Shown here: piece by piece, positions 1-8,259 of the stretch
Layout of the letters: each line of letters begins with the position of its first letter
Numbering within the stretch: position 1 is the stretch's first letter
Assembly: GCA_904424815.1 (NCBI GenBank)
Contig: CAJGBI010000001.1
Span: 327,010 to 391,009, forward strand
Reading direction: 5' to 3'
DNA from: Puniceicoccaceae bacterium Marseille-Q1082
GTDB lineage: Bacteria; Verrucomicrobiota; Verrucomicrobiia; Opitutales; Intestinicryptomonadaceae
DNA: 64,000 nt
Position numbers and translations under genes: made by a program
The notes under the pieces: generated by a model
What the model saw: the letters and a program-made list of their open reading frames with translations, nothing else
The model's database searches: none
What the model was told of the DNA's origin: nothing

Positions 1-243
1 ATAGGGCCTGGGTGCCAGATATACCAGCAGATAGCCTCCGCGGTCTCCGCCGCCTGGTGCGAGGCCCTCGAAAAGCCCGAAGAATCCACTGCGTTCCTCG
101 ACTGCCTGAAAAGCTCTCCGATTGTCCGGCTGCCCGGCGGGAAGATCGCCGCGCGGCGCGGAGTCCCGGGCTGGGGGTTGGAAGTCGACTCGGAAAAGCT
201 CGGCAAGCTTGCCGAGCGCAGGGTTTGCGTCTCCGCAAAATAG
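1..243 (+). CDS. C-terminal fragment of an unidentified enzyme (partial, 5' end outside window)
   Basis: Reading frame 1 is open from the first base to a TAG stop at 241-243 and gives 80 residues. It ends with a GWGLEVD segment followed by a short helix and a VCVSA tail. That ending is reminiscent of the last strand and helix of enolase-superfamily (mandelate racemase-like) enzymes, but 80 residues with no catalytic motif cannot establish the family. A strong intrinsic terminator follows 20 bases after the stop, which supports this being a real gene end. Confidence 0.5.
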   Translation: MGPGCQIYQQIASAVSAAWCEALEKPEESTAFLDCLKSSPIVRLPGGKIAARRGVPGWGLEVDSEKLGKLAERRVCVSAK

Positions 244-263
244 CGCGGCAATCCACCGAGCGT

Positions 264-292
264 CCGCCCGAATTTTCGGGCGGCTTTTTTTT
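264..292 (+). terminator. Rho-independent terminator
   Basis: A perfect 9-bp stem, CCGCCCGAA at 264-272 and TTCGGGCGG at 275-283, is followed by C and a run of eight T residues. It lies just after the stop of the partial gene at the window start and would end its transcript before the iron-transport block. Confidence 0.9.
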
Positions 293-327
293 CGCCGCCT
301 TCCGAGACAAAAACGGAAAAATTTTTG

Positions 328-358
328 TTGACATGAAAAAATGTTAGTTGAATCTAAC
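328..358 (+). promoter_or_regulatory. Candidate promoter with overlapping dyad (metal-repressor-like operator)
   Basis: TTGACA at 328-333 makes a perfect -35 box. With a 16-base spacer the -10 would be GAATCT at 350-355. A dyad GTTAG (343-347) / CTAAC (354-358) overlaps the -10. Its TTAG...CTAA form resembles DtxR/MntR-type operators. The block downstream encodes a haem protein and a siderophore importer, so iron-responsive repression is a reasonable inference. The predicted leader is long, about 215 bases. Confidence 0.4.
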
Positions 359-579
359 TTCAAAATTTTACCGATGATCCGGACGCGCGGCGGGCCCGCG
401 CCCTCTTGAAAAAAAGAGGCGCGCGGATTTCCCCGCCGGCCCGCCTCCGCGCCAAGCCGAAACATGCACACTTCAAAACCGCGCAGAAAAATTTTTTCGA
501 CAGGCCCCGCAGCCGCGGGGCCCCATTGCGTTCCCGTCCGCCTTTGCGCCGCGGAGAAAACCTCGCCCGCATTTTGCCT

Positions 580-2202
580 ATGAAAAATTTTTTGGCATTT
601 GTTGCGGCTCTCGCGCTCCTTGCGGCGGCGGCCGGATGCGCGCCCGACGGGGGCGGCAACCGCAAAGACTTCATTCCGCCCGCGGCGGCAAAAGTAGAGG
701 GGCACCCGCGCGTCCCGCTCGCCGCGCTCAAAGATCCGCGGGCGAGCGCCGGCGCGGGATTCGGCAACATAAGGCCCGAATTTGTCGCCAAATCGTGCAT
801 TTCCTGCCACGTCAACAGGGGCGTAGACACCGTCCCGCCGCCGCACAAGACGCCCGACGGAAAACGCGGGCCCGCGTACTATCTGGGCGGAAAATCCGGA
901 ACCGTGTTCACGGCGACTTCGCGCGCCTTTGAACAGCCGTCTCCCGCAATTGTCGAGGCCGGGCTTGAAAAGCGATTCAATGCGGGCGAGGCGTTTTTCG
1001 AGGGAAATTTCGTGGAAGATTCCGACATGCCGTTCGGGGGGCTTGGGCCGACATACATGAAGACTTCGTGCATAGCCTGCCATCCCGGATACGGGAGGGC
1101 GAGGCGCACGGCGAATTTTGCCGAAGAATACGGAAACGGTTACATCGCCACCGTCCACCGTCCCGACGGAAGCGTTGCGGAAGGGTACACGCCCATGCTG
1201 CAAATCCATGCGGTAAAGCCGTACCTCCCCTACGCCCGCGGCGTGAAAATCGAATGGCGCGAATTTGTCGACAGGCACGGCAACCGCTATCCCGACGGAT
1301 CTCCGTACAACGCCGGAAAGCCCACGGAGGGAAAGCTCGTATACCCGACCGCCGACATAATCGGCCCCCTCCTTCCGCTTCCGGACGACTACCGCGTATC
1401 GATAGAGTCCACCATAGGCATATACGGCACGGGGCTTTTGGACGCCATTAGCGACGAGTCGATACTCGGCGAGCACAGGCGGCAGCATTCGTTCTCGGGG
1501 CCGGTCAAGGGGATTCGAGGCAAGTGGATTGAGGAGCCCGACGGGAGCAGGAGGCTCGGCAAATTCACTTGGCATTGCGACCGCGCGACCCTCGGGAACG
1601 GCCCGGGTTCAAACGGCATTTACAACACTACAAACGTCACGCGCAAGGACAGGCCGGACCTCTACGCCACCCCGCAGTGGCTCGCAAAGCATGAGGAGAT
1701 GGGCATAGACACTTCGCCGCTCAAAATGCGCAAAATAGAGGAGCTCTCGCAGGAGGACTTCGAGGACTTCATGGTCTGGCACAGGGGGCTTGCGGTTCCC
1801 GCGGCGCGCGGGCTCGACCGTCCGGAGGTTCAAAACGGCCAGAAGATTTTTTATGAAATCGGCTGCGCCGGCTGCCACAAGCCGGAATGGAATACCGGCT
1901 TCTACCCCCCGCTGCCCGGGTATTCCAACCAGACGATCCGCCCCTACACCGACATGCTGATGCACGACATGGGCGAGGAAAACCGCGGGCGTTTCAGGAC
2001 ATTCCGCACGCCGCCGCTCTGGGGGCGCGGGCTGATGCGCAAGACCGCGGGGCACACCGACATGTTCCACGATTTGCGCGCGAGGGACTTCGAGGAGGCG
2101 GTGTTGTGGCACTTCGGCGAGGCCGAGTTCGCCCGCGAGAGGTTCAGGGAGCTCTCCGCCAAGGAGAGGTCCGACCTGATAGAGTTTTTGGAGGCTTTGT
2201 AG
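580..2202 (+). CDS. Three-haem c-type cytochrome lipoprotein of the di-haem oxidoreductase (DUF1111/DHOR) family
   Basis: The 540-residue product starts with a lipoprotein signal (MKNFLAFVAALALL... with lipobox AAGC), which is why the ATG at 580 is chosen over upstream in-frame codons. Three haem-binding CXXCH motifs are visible: CISCH at residue 73, CIACH at 164 and CAGCH at 429. The DHOR hallmarks FNAGEAFFEGNF, GLGP, RTPPLWG and a FEEAVLWHFGEAE segment near the C-terminus are present. Family members are putative periplasmic peroxidases or electron carriers, often found with iron-uptake genes; substrate is unknown. Most DHOR proteins are described with two haems, so the extra N-terminal motif is a small oddity. 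Haem would be attached by a ResB/CcsA system such as the one at 13941-16569. It is followed 20 bases later by the RidA-like gene. Confidence 0.88.
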   Translation: MKNFLAFVAALALLAAAAGCAPDGGGNRKDFIPPAAAKVEGHPRVPLAALKDPRASAGAGFGNIRPEFVAKSCISCHVNRGVDTVPPPHKTPDGKRGPAYYLGGKSGTVFTATSRAFEQPSPAIVEAGLEKRFNAGEAFFEGNFVEDSDMPFGGLGPTYMKTSCIACHPGYGRARRTANFAEEYGNGYIATVHRPDGSVAEGYTPMLQIHAVKPYLPYARGVKIEWREFVDRHGNRYPDGSPYNAGKPTEGKLVYPTADIIGPLLPLPDDYRVSIESTIGIYGTGLLDAISDESILGEHRRQHSFSGPVKGIRGKWIEEPDGSRRLGKFTWHCDRATLGNGPGSNGIYNTTNVTRKDRPDLYATPQWLAKHEEMGIDTSPLKMRKIEELSQEDFEDFMVWHRGLAVPAARGLDRPEVQNGQKIFYEIGCAGCHKPEWNTGFYPPLPGYSNQTIRPYTDMLMHDMGEENRGRFRTFRTPPLWGRGLMRKTAGHTDMFHDLRARDFEEAVLWHFGEAEFARERFRELSAKERSDLIEFLEAL

Positions 2203-2222
2203 ACTAAGGAAACGGCGATTTT

Positions 2223-3299
2223 ATGGACAATAATTTTGGAAAAAATCTCAGAACATCCTCAAAGGCGCTGCCGCTCTGCGCAAAGTCTGCGGAAATCAGA
2301 TTCGCGGTTGCGGAGGGCGGCGAAATCTCCGACGGGGCGGAGTTGCTCGCCTCAGTCGCGGGCGGCGGTTCCCTCGCCGTCGCCGAACTCTACGCGGGGG
2401 AGTCCGCCGGAGCCTCCGGATTCCCCCCCTGCGGGCTCACGCGGTTTTTCGGAACACAGGCGGGCGAAAAAGGCTTCTACCGCGGAATGGAGGCTATGGC
2501 CGTTTCGGGCGCGGAGGGGCGGAGGCTGGAATTTGGGGGAAAGCGGGTCGGCATTTGCTTTGAGGACGACTGCGCTCGCTACGCGGTCTTGGGCGGGCTT
2601 TTCCCCCGCGACCTCTCCGCGCCTAAGTACAGGCAGGCGCTCGACGTGTTCGGCGCGATGGAGGGCGCTCTGAAAAGCGCAGGAATGGATTTTTCAAACG
2701 TGTTCCGCACATGGTTTTACAACGACGGCATTCTCGATTGGTACGGCGACTTCAACCGCGCCCGCGACGCGTTTTTCGAAAAGCGCGGCGTGTTCGGCCG
2801 CTATGTGCCCGCGAGCACTGGAATAGGCTCCCGCAATGCGGAGGGGGCGGCTATCATGGCGAGGGCCTTTGCGATTCTCCCCAAGCGGCCAGAGGCGAAA
2901 TTCTCGGCGGTTCCATCGCCTTTGCAATGCCCGGCGCTCGACTACCGCAGCTCGTTCAGCCGCGCCGCGGAGTTTTCCCATCCCAACTTCCGGTATCTGA
3001 CAATCTCGGGCACGGCGAGCATCGAGCCCGGCGGAAAGACAGCTCATGCGGGCGACATAAGGGGGCAGATAAACCTCTCCCTCGACGTCGCGGGAGCCAT
3101 ATTGGAGTCGCGCGGCATGGGTTGGGGCGATGTTCTGCGCTCCGTGGCGTATTTGAAGGACGCGGCGTATGAACCCGCCTTTGCCGAAATCCGGAGGGCG
3201 CGCGGGCTCGAAAAATTGCCGTGCGTCTGGATTCAGGCCGACGTGTGCCGCGGCGACCTGCTGTTTGAAATAGAGCTCGACGCGGCGGCCGCGCGCTGA
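2223..3299 (+). CDS. RidA/YjgF-superfamily protein, chorismatase-like (FkbO/Hyg5 type)
   Basis: This is a 358-residue soluble protein without a signal peptide. The C-terminal ~120 residues have a YjgF/RidA-like pattern (G..SIEPGGKTAHAGDIRGQ ... ILESRGMGWGDVLRSVAYLKD ... FEIELDA). The middle part carries FRTWFYNDGILDWYGDFNRAR and PASTGIG, which recall the FkbO/Hyg5 chorismatases that hydrolyse chorismate. Plain RidA proteins are only about 130 residues, so this is the larger, two-domain class. It lies between the haem lipoprotein and the FecCD permeases with gaps of 20 and 4 bases, so it is probably co-transcribed with iron uptake. Chorismate-derived compounds are common siderophore building blocks, but no siderophore synthetase is visible, so a role there is speculation. 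Confidence 0.65.
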   Translation: MDNNFGKNLRTSSKALPLCAKSAEIRFAVAEGGEISDGAELLASVAGGGSLAVAELYAGESAGASGFPPCGLTRFFGTQAGEKGFYRGMEAMAVSGAEGRRLEFGGKRVGICFEDDCARYAVLGGLFPRDLSAPKYRQALDVFGAMEGALKSAGMDFSNVFRTWFYNDGILDWYGDFNRARDAFFEKRGVFGRYVPASTGIGSRNAEGAAIMARAFAILPKRPEAKFSAVPSPLQCPALDYRSSFSRAAEFSHPNFRYLTISGTASIEPGGKTAHAGDIRGQINLSLDVAGAILESRGMGWGDVLRSVAYLKDAAYEPAFAEIRRARGLEKLPCVWIQADVCRGDLLFEIELDAAAAR

Positions 3300-3303
3300 T
3301 GCG

Positions 3304-4257
3304 ATGGCGTGGAGAATTGTCCAGTGGCTCGCGTTGGCGGCTCTCGCGCTGTGGTCGCTCTTCGTCGGGGTTGCCGACCTCTCCGCGGCGGAGCTTTTCG
3401 GCGGCGGAGGGGAGTCGCTCCGGATACTCCTAACGAGCAGGGTCCCGAGGCTTGCCAGCATACTCGTGGCAGGCGGCAGCCTCGCGATTTCGGGGCTTAT
3501 CATGCAGCGCATAACGCAAAACCGCTTCGTTTCGCCCACGACGGCGGGGACGATGGAGTGGTGCAGGCTCGGAGTGATGGCCGCCATAATTTTCTTTCCG
3601 GACGCGCCGGCGCTTCTGAGGGTTGGAAGCGCCTTTGCGGTGTCGCTCGTCGGGACTTCCGTGTTTCTCGCGTTCGCGTCTCGCATAAGGCGTTCGGATT
3701 CGGTTCTCGTGCCGCTCACGGGCATGATGCTCGGGGGCGTCGTAAACGCCGCGGCGACGTTTTTTGCGTACCAGTGCGACATCGTCCAAAACATTGCCTC
3801 CTGGCTCCAAGGGAATTTTTCGCTCGTGATATGCGGAAACTACGAGCTTCTGTACATTGGGATTCCGTTCATGGCCTTGGCGTACTTATACGCAGACCGC
3901 TTCACGATAGCCGGCATGGGGCGCGATACGTCGACTTCCCTCGGGCTCGACCATTCGGCGATAGTGCGCGCGGGGCTCGTGATAGTCTCGGTGGTGAGCT
4001 CCATAACAATCGTGGGGGTCGGAAACATTCCGTTCGTCGGGCTCGTCGTCCCGAACATAGTCTCCATATTCAGGGGGGATTCGGTAAGGGGGATGCTCTT
4101 CGACACCGCATGGCTTGGGGCGATTCTCGTGCTTTCGTGCGACATGCTCGGGAGGCTTCTGATAAGCCCGTACGAAATTCCGGTCGGGATAATTTTGAGC
4201 GTTGTCGGGGGCGCCGTGTTTTTGGCGCTCCTGCTCGGGGGGAGGCGGCATGGATAG
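3304..4257 (+). CDS. Siderophore/iron ABC transporter permease (FecCD family, first subunit)
   Basis: This 317-residue, strongly hydrophobic protein has about nine predicted membrane segments and FecCD-family motifs: RVPRLASILVAGGSLAISGLIMQ near the N-terminus and GNIPFVGLVVPNIV near residue 245. It resembles the FatD/CeuB/YclN branch of permeases that import ferric siderophores of the catecholate or petrobactin type. It starts 4 bases after the RidA-like gene and its stop overlaps the start of the second permease by 8 bases, indicating one operon. Substrate cannot be read from sequence. Confidence 0.88.
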   Translation: MAWRIVQWLALAALALWSLFVGVADLSAAELFGGGGESLRILLTSRVPRLASILVAGGSLAISGLIMQRITQNRFVSPTTAGTMEWCRLGVMAAIIFFPDAPALLRVGSAFAVSLVGTSVFLAFASRIRRSDSVLVPLTGMMLGGVVNAAATFFAYQCDIVQNIASWLQGNFSLVICGNYELLYIGIPFMALAYLYADRFTIAGMGRDTSTSLGLDHSAIVRAGLVIVSVVSSITIVGVGNIPFVGLVVPNIVSIFRGDSVRGMLFDTAWLGAILVLSCDMLGRLLISPYEIPVGIILSVVGGAVFLALLLGGRRHG

Positions 4258-5227
4258 CGCGCCGAACCGCCGCCGCAGTGCGTTTGCCTCCGCTTTCGCC
4301 GCGCTCGGGTTCGCGTTTCTTGCGCTCGCGCTCTATTACGCTCTCTCCGGGCTCTCGGCCGATACGTGGGATTACAGCCTTCCGCGCCGCATAAAAGTGC
4401 TGGCCGGCATATCGCTCGTTGCGGTGTCCGTCGGCATGTCTGCCGTCGTATTCCAGACTGTCGCCGCCAACCACATTCTCACTCCTGGCATAATGGGGCT
4501 AGACAGCCTCTACGTGTTTTTGCAGACGCTCGTCATATATTTTTGCGGGAGCGGCGGGCTCGGCGAGTTCGCGGGTCCGCCGCAGTTCGTCGCAACCGTC
4601 GCGCTGATGTCCGGAGCGTGCGCGCTCATATTCGTTCTCATGTTTCGGAGGCGGGACGGGAGCGTCTACCATGCGGTGCTCGTCGGCATAGTGTTCGGCA
4701 TAGCTTTTGAGGGGATGTCGAAGTTCATGCAGGTCATAATCGACCCGAGCGAATTTTCCGTCCTCGAGGGCAGGATGTTTGCGAGCTTCAACCGCATAAA
4801 CGTCGGGCTGCTCGGCATATCGGCCGCGGCGGTTGCGGCCGCCGCGCTGTGGATGCTTCCGGACTTCCGGAATCTCGACGCGCTGACGCTCGGGCGTTCG
4901 CAGTCGGTGGCGCTGGGGGTTGATTACAGGCGAGTGGTTTTGAAGTCGATACTTGCGGTTGCCGTGCTCACCTCGGCTTCGACGGCTCTCGTGGGGCCCG
5001 TGACCTTCCTGGGAATCATCGTTGCGAGCCTCGCGCGCTTTATTTTTCCGACATACCGACACGGAGTCCTCGTCCCGGGCGCGATACTCGCGGGGCTGTG
5101 CGTCCTGACCTTCGGAATGCTTGTGACGGAGAGAATCCTGAATTTCGCGGTTCCCCTCGGTGTCGTCATAAACTTCGCCGGCGGAATCTATTTTATATAT
5201 CTTATGCTCAAATACAGAAGCTTATGA
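4250..5227 (+). CDS. Siderophore/iron ABC transporter permease (FecCD family, second subunit)
   Basis: The 325-residue product is the partner of the preceding permease, resembling the FatC/CeuC/YclO branch. Family motifs include SVGMSAVVFQTVAANHILTPGIMGLDSLYV and GPVTFLGIIVASLAR. The ATG at 4250 overlaps the previous stop codon, which fits translational coupling and decides the start over an upstream in-frame codon. Its own TGA overlaps the ATG of the ATPase (ATGA at 5224-5227). Together the two permeases would form the inner-membrane channel. Confidence 0.87.
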   Translation: MDSAPNRRRSAFASAFAALGFAFLALALYYALSGLSADTWDYSLPRRIKVLAGISLVAVSVGMSAVVFQTVAANHILTPGIMGLDSLYVFLQTLVIYFCGSGGLGEFAGPPQFVATVALMSGACALIFVLMFRRRDGSVYHAVLVGIVFGIAFEGMSKFMQVIIDPSEFSVLEGRMFASFNRINVGLLGISAAAVAAAALWMLPDFRNLDALTLGRSQSVALGVDYRRVVLKSILAVAVLTSASTALVGPVTFLGIIVASLARFIFPTYRHGVLVPGAILAGLCVLTFGMLVTERILNFAVPLGVVINFAGGIYFIYLMLKYRSL

Positions 5228-5982
5228 TAGTCCTGAAAAACCTTTCAAAGAAATACCGCTCCTCCGCCGTTCTCGACGGCGTGAGCGCGTCGCTGCCCGA
5301 GGGGAAGATAACGGCGTTCATCGGCGGCAACGGAGCGGGCAAGAGCACGGCGCTCAACATAATTAGCCGGCTGATTCCCGCGACCTCGGGAACCGTGGAA
5401 ATAGACGGCGTCCCGCTCGGCGCGTGGAAGAGCCGCGAGCTCGCCAAGCGGCTTACCATTCTCTCCCAGAATCCGTTTACGCCCGCGCGCCTAACGGTGG
5501 AGGAGCTCGTGGAGTTCGGGAGGTTCCCGCATTGCAACGGGCGCCCGGGGGCGGAGGACCGAAGGATGGTCGAATTCGCCATGGAGTGCGCCGGCATAGC
5601 CGATTTGCGGAACCGCTTTCTTGACGAGCTGTCGGGAGGGCAGCGACAGATAGCCCACATAGCGATGGCGGTCGCGCAGGACACCAAGTACATACTGCTC
5701 GACGAGCCGCTCAACAACCTCGACATGAACCGTGCGGCGAAAGTCATGAAACTCGTCAGGGCGCTCGCGAGAGAGAGGGGCAAGAGCGTAGTCATAGTAA
5801 TCCACGACATCAACTTCGTTTCGTTTTACGCCGACTTCGTGGCTGCCTTCAAAAACGGGAAGCTGCTCTACTGCGGGCCGGCGGACGGGGCGATGTCCCC
5901 GCGGGTGTTGCGCGGCGTGTACGACATGGACATCGCCGTGGAGGAGCGCGGCGGCAAAAAGCTGTGCGTCTACTACGAATGA
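5224..5982 (+). CDS. Siderophore/iron ABC transporter ATP-binding protein
   Basis: The 252-residue product has a Walker A motif (GGNGAGKST, residues ~35-43), the ABC signature LSGGQRQ, a Walker B segment (YILLDEPLNNLD) and the H-loop histidine in VIVIHDINFVS. Overall it resembles FepC/YclP/CeuD-type ATPases. Its ATG overlaps the TGA of the second permease, so the three transport subunits are tightly coupled. It would power import through the FecCD pair. Confidence 0.9.
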   Translation: MIVLKNLSKKYRSSAVLDGVSASLPEGKITAFIGGNGAGKSTALNIISRLIPATSGTVEIDGVPLGAWKSRELAKRLTILSQNPFTPARLTVEELVEFGRFPHCNGRPGAEDRRMVEFAMECAGIADLRNRFLDELSGGQRQIAHIAMAVAQDTKYILLDEPLNNLDMNRAAKVMKLVRALARERGKSVVIVIHDINFVSFYADFVAAFKNGKLLYCGPADGAMSPRVLRGVYDMDIAVEERGGKKLCVYYE

Positions 5983-6009
5983 AAATTCGGAATTTTTGAG
6001 GACAAGCAT

Positions 6010-6918
6010 ATGAAAAATAAAATACTGGCGCTCTCGTCAATCGCGGCGTTTTTCGCCGCCTCCGCATTCGCCGCGGATTTCGCATCTGCGGCGCACCCCA
6101 AGGGGGAGGTGAAAATACCGCTCAATCCCGCGCGCGTGGCCGTTCTCGACTACGGCTCGCTCGACACCCTCGACGCCCTCGGCGTCAGGGCAAAACTGGC
6201 GCTGCCCAAGAAAAATCTTCCGTCGTATCTGGCGAAGTTCAAGGGCGGCGAATACGTCGACATCGGCGGCGTCAAGGAGTTCAACCTCGAGACGATAAAC
6301 GCCTTCAAGCCCGATTTCATCATAATATCAGGCAGGCAGCAGGACTATTACGAAGAGCTCTCGGCAATAGCTCCGGTATATCTGGTAAACAGCGTCGCGA
6401 AAGACCAGCTCGCGGAGGGAGAAAAAAACATAAAGTTTTTCGGGAAAGTTTTCGGGCTTGAAAAGGAGGCAGGGAAGGCGGTAGCCGAAATAGGCGCGGC
6501 TGTGTCGAAGACGCGCGAAAAGGCCCAAAAATGCGGCATGAAGGCCCTCGTGCTGCTGACGAACGACGGCAAGATAAGCGCGTACGGTTCGGGCTCGCGC
6601 TTCGGGATAATCCACGACGCCCTCGGAATGCGGCAGGCGGATTCGCGCATAAAAGCCGGCATACACGGGCAGCTCGTGAACTACGAATACATCGCCGTCG
6701 CCAATCCCGACATAATATTTGTAGTCGACCGCTCCGCCGCAATAGGCGTCCGCACGAAGGGCGCGCGGCTTCTCGACAACGCTTTGGTGGCTAAGACCTC
6801 CGCCGCCAAAAACGGCCGCATAATTATGCTCGACCCCGAATGCTGGTACCTCTCCGGCGGCGGCATAGAATCGCTCAAAAAGATGGTTTCGGAGGTGGGC
6901 GCCGCCATATCCAGGTGA
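6010..6918 (+). CDS. Siderophore/iron ABC transporter periplasmic binding protein
   Basis: The 302-residue product has a cleavable signal peptide (MKNKILALSSIAAFFAASAFA, cut after AFA) and no lipobox. The mature part has the class III binding-protein pattern: RVAVLDYGSLDTLDALGV, then FKPDFIIISGRQ, and NPDIIFVVDRS. It resembles CeuE/YclQ/FatB, the binding partners of the permease branches seen just upstream. It is the last gene of the uptake operon, 27 bases after the ATPase gene. No outer-membrane TonB-dependent receptor is seen in the window. Confidence 0.87.
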   Translation: MKNKILALSSIAAFFAASAFAADFASAAHPKGEVKIPLNPARVAVLDYGSLDTLDALGVRAKLALPKKNLPSYLAKFKGGEYVDIGGVKEFNLETINAFKPDFIIISGRQQDYYEELSAIAPVYLVNSVAKDQLAEGEKNIKFFGKVFGLEKEAGKAVAEIGAAVSKTREKAQKCGMKALVLLTNDGKISAYGSGSRFGIIHDALGMRQADSRIKAGIHGQLVNYEYIAVANPDIIFVVDRSAAIGVRTKGARLLDNALVAKTSAAKNGRIIMLDPECWYLSGGGIESLKKMVSEVGAAISR

Positions 6919-7056
6919 CGCCGCAAAGCGGCTTTCCGGGCGGCCGGTCTGCGGCGCGCGCCGGCCCGCCCGCGCCGCAAAAAGCGCAGGCGGGATATAA
7001 AAGTGTTGCCATTTTGCGCCTTCGCCGGATAACTTGTCCGGAAGTTTTTTTTGCAT

Positions 7057-8244
7057 ATGGAAATTGAAAGCCAGCTCGAAATATTCGCGCAGAACGCCGA
7101 GACTTTCATCGGCGCAGAAGATTTGAAGGAAAAGCTCGCCGCCGGCAGGAAGCTCAGGGTGAAGCTCGGAGTCGACCCGACGCGCCCCGACCTCACGTTC
7201 GGGCACATGGTGGTCTTCAACAAGATGAGGCAGTTTCAGGACCTCGGGCACCAGGCCGTTCTGATTATAGGCGACTACACCGCGTGCATCGGCGACCCGA
7301 GCGGCCGCTCCGCCCTGCGTCCGGTTCTCACCCCGGAGGAGGTGGAGGCAAACAGCCGCACATACCTCGAGCAGGCGTTCAAGGTTTTGGACGAGTCCCG
7401 CACGGAGGTGCACCGCAACAGCGAGTGGTTTTCAAAGATGTCGTTCGGGGACGCGCTGGAGCTCGCGCGCAAGATGACGGTGGCCAGAATGCTGGAGCGC
7501 GACGACTTCGCAAAGAGGTACGCCTCCAAGACGCCCGTTTCGATAGTAGAGTTCCTCTATCCGCTCGTGCAGGGGTACGACTCCGTGATGGTGGAGTCCG
7601 ACGTGGAGCTCGGCGGCAGCGACCAGCTCTTCAACAACCTCGTCGGCCGCGACCTCCAGGGCCAGCGCGGGGCGGCGGGGCAGGCGGTGATAACCATGCC
7701 GCTGCTGGTGGGGCTCGACGGCGAGAAAAAAATGTCCAAGAGCTACAACAACTACATCGCATTCAACGACGACCCGCGCCAGATGTTCGGCAAGATAATG
7801 TCGGTAGGCGACGACACGATGTGGAAGTACTACCAATACCTTTTGCTCTATTCGCCCGAGCGGATTGCCGCCCTCAAATCGGGGCACCCGATGGCGGCGA
7901 AAAAGGAGCTTGCGCGGCTGATGGTCGAAAAGTTCGCCGGCGCGGAAATTGCGCGCGGAGAGCTCGAAAATTTCGAGAGGGTTTTCTCCAAAAACGAAAT
8001 TCCCGAGACCATGCCGGAGTTCAAGTGGGCGGATGTTGCCGAATCCGGCGAGTGCAGGCTCGCCGACATCATGGCAAAGACCGGTTTCTTCCCGAGCAAA
8101 AAGGAGATTCGCAGGCTGATTGAGCAGGGCGCGGTGAAGGTTGATTCGCAGAGGGTGTCGGATCCGTTTGCGGCGCTCCGGCGGCCCGCGGATTCCGCCG
8201 TCGTCCAGGCGGGCAAGAGGACCTTTTTCAGGGTCAGGGCGTAG
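7057..8244 (+). CDS. tyrS: Tyrosine--tRNA ligase
   Basis: This 395-residue class I aminoacyl-tRNA synthetase charges tRNA-Tyr. It shows the HIGH-like sequence LTFGHM near residue 48, the KMSKS loop at residues 225-229, and an S4-like RNA-binding tail (FFPSKKEIRRLIEQGAVKVD). The VDPTRPDLTFGH version is typical of the TyrRS form often called TyrZ. The ATG at 7057 is preferred to the upstream in-frame TTG at 7051. A small hairpin (CCGGA/TCCGG, 7025-7041) followed by eight T residues sits immediately before the start and could be an attenuator or a coincidence. Confidence 0.95.
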   Translation: MEIESQLEIFAQNAETFIGAEDLKEKLAAGRKLRVKLGVDPTRPDLTFGHMVVFNKMRQFQDLGHQAVLIIGDYTACIGDPSGRSALRPVLTPEEVEANSRTYLEQAFKVLDESRTEVHRNSEWFSKMSFGDALELARKMTVARMLERDDFAKRYASKTPVSIVEFLYPLVQGYDSVMVESDVELGGSDQLFNNLVGRDLQGQRGAAGQAVITMPLLVGLDGEKKMSKSYNNYIAFNDDPRQMFGKIMSVGDDTMWKYYQYLLLYSPERIAALKSGHPMAAKKELARLMVEKFAGAEIARGELENFERVFSKNEIPETMPEFKWADVAESGECRLADIMAKTGFFPSKKEIRRLIEQGAVKVDSQRVSDPFAALRRPADSAVVQAGKRTFFRVRA

Positions 8245-8259
8245 CGCGCCGGCAGCCGT

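Larger units (their letters stand above)
244..579. other. Intergenic region between partial gene and haem lipoprotein
   Basis: This 336-base gap holds the terminator at 264-292 and the candidate promoter/operator at 328-358. From about 363 to 579 no convincing gene or structured element is seen. An open frame upstream of 580 in phase with the next gene is Arg/Pro-rich low-complexity translation and is probably non-coding leader, because a textbook lipoprotein signal peptide begins at 580. Confidence 0.6.
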
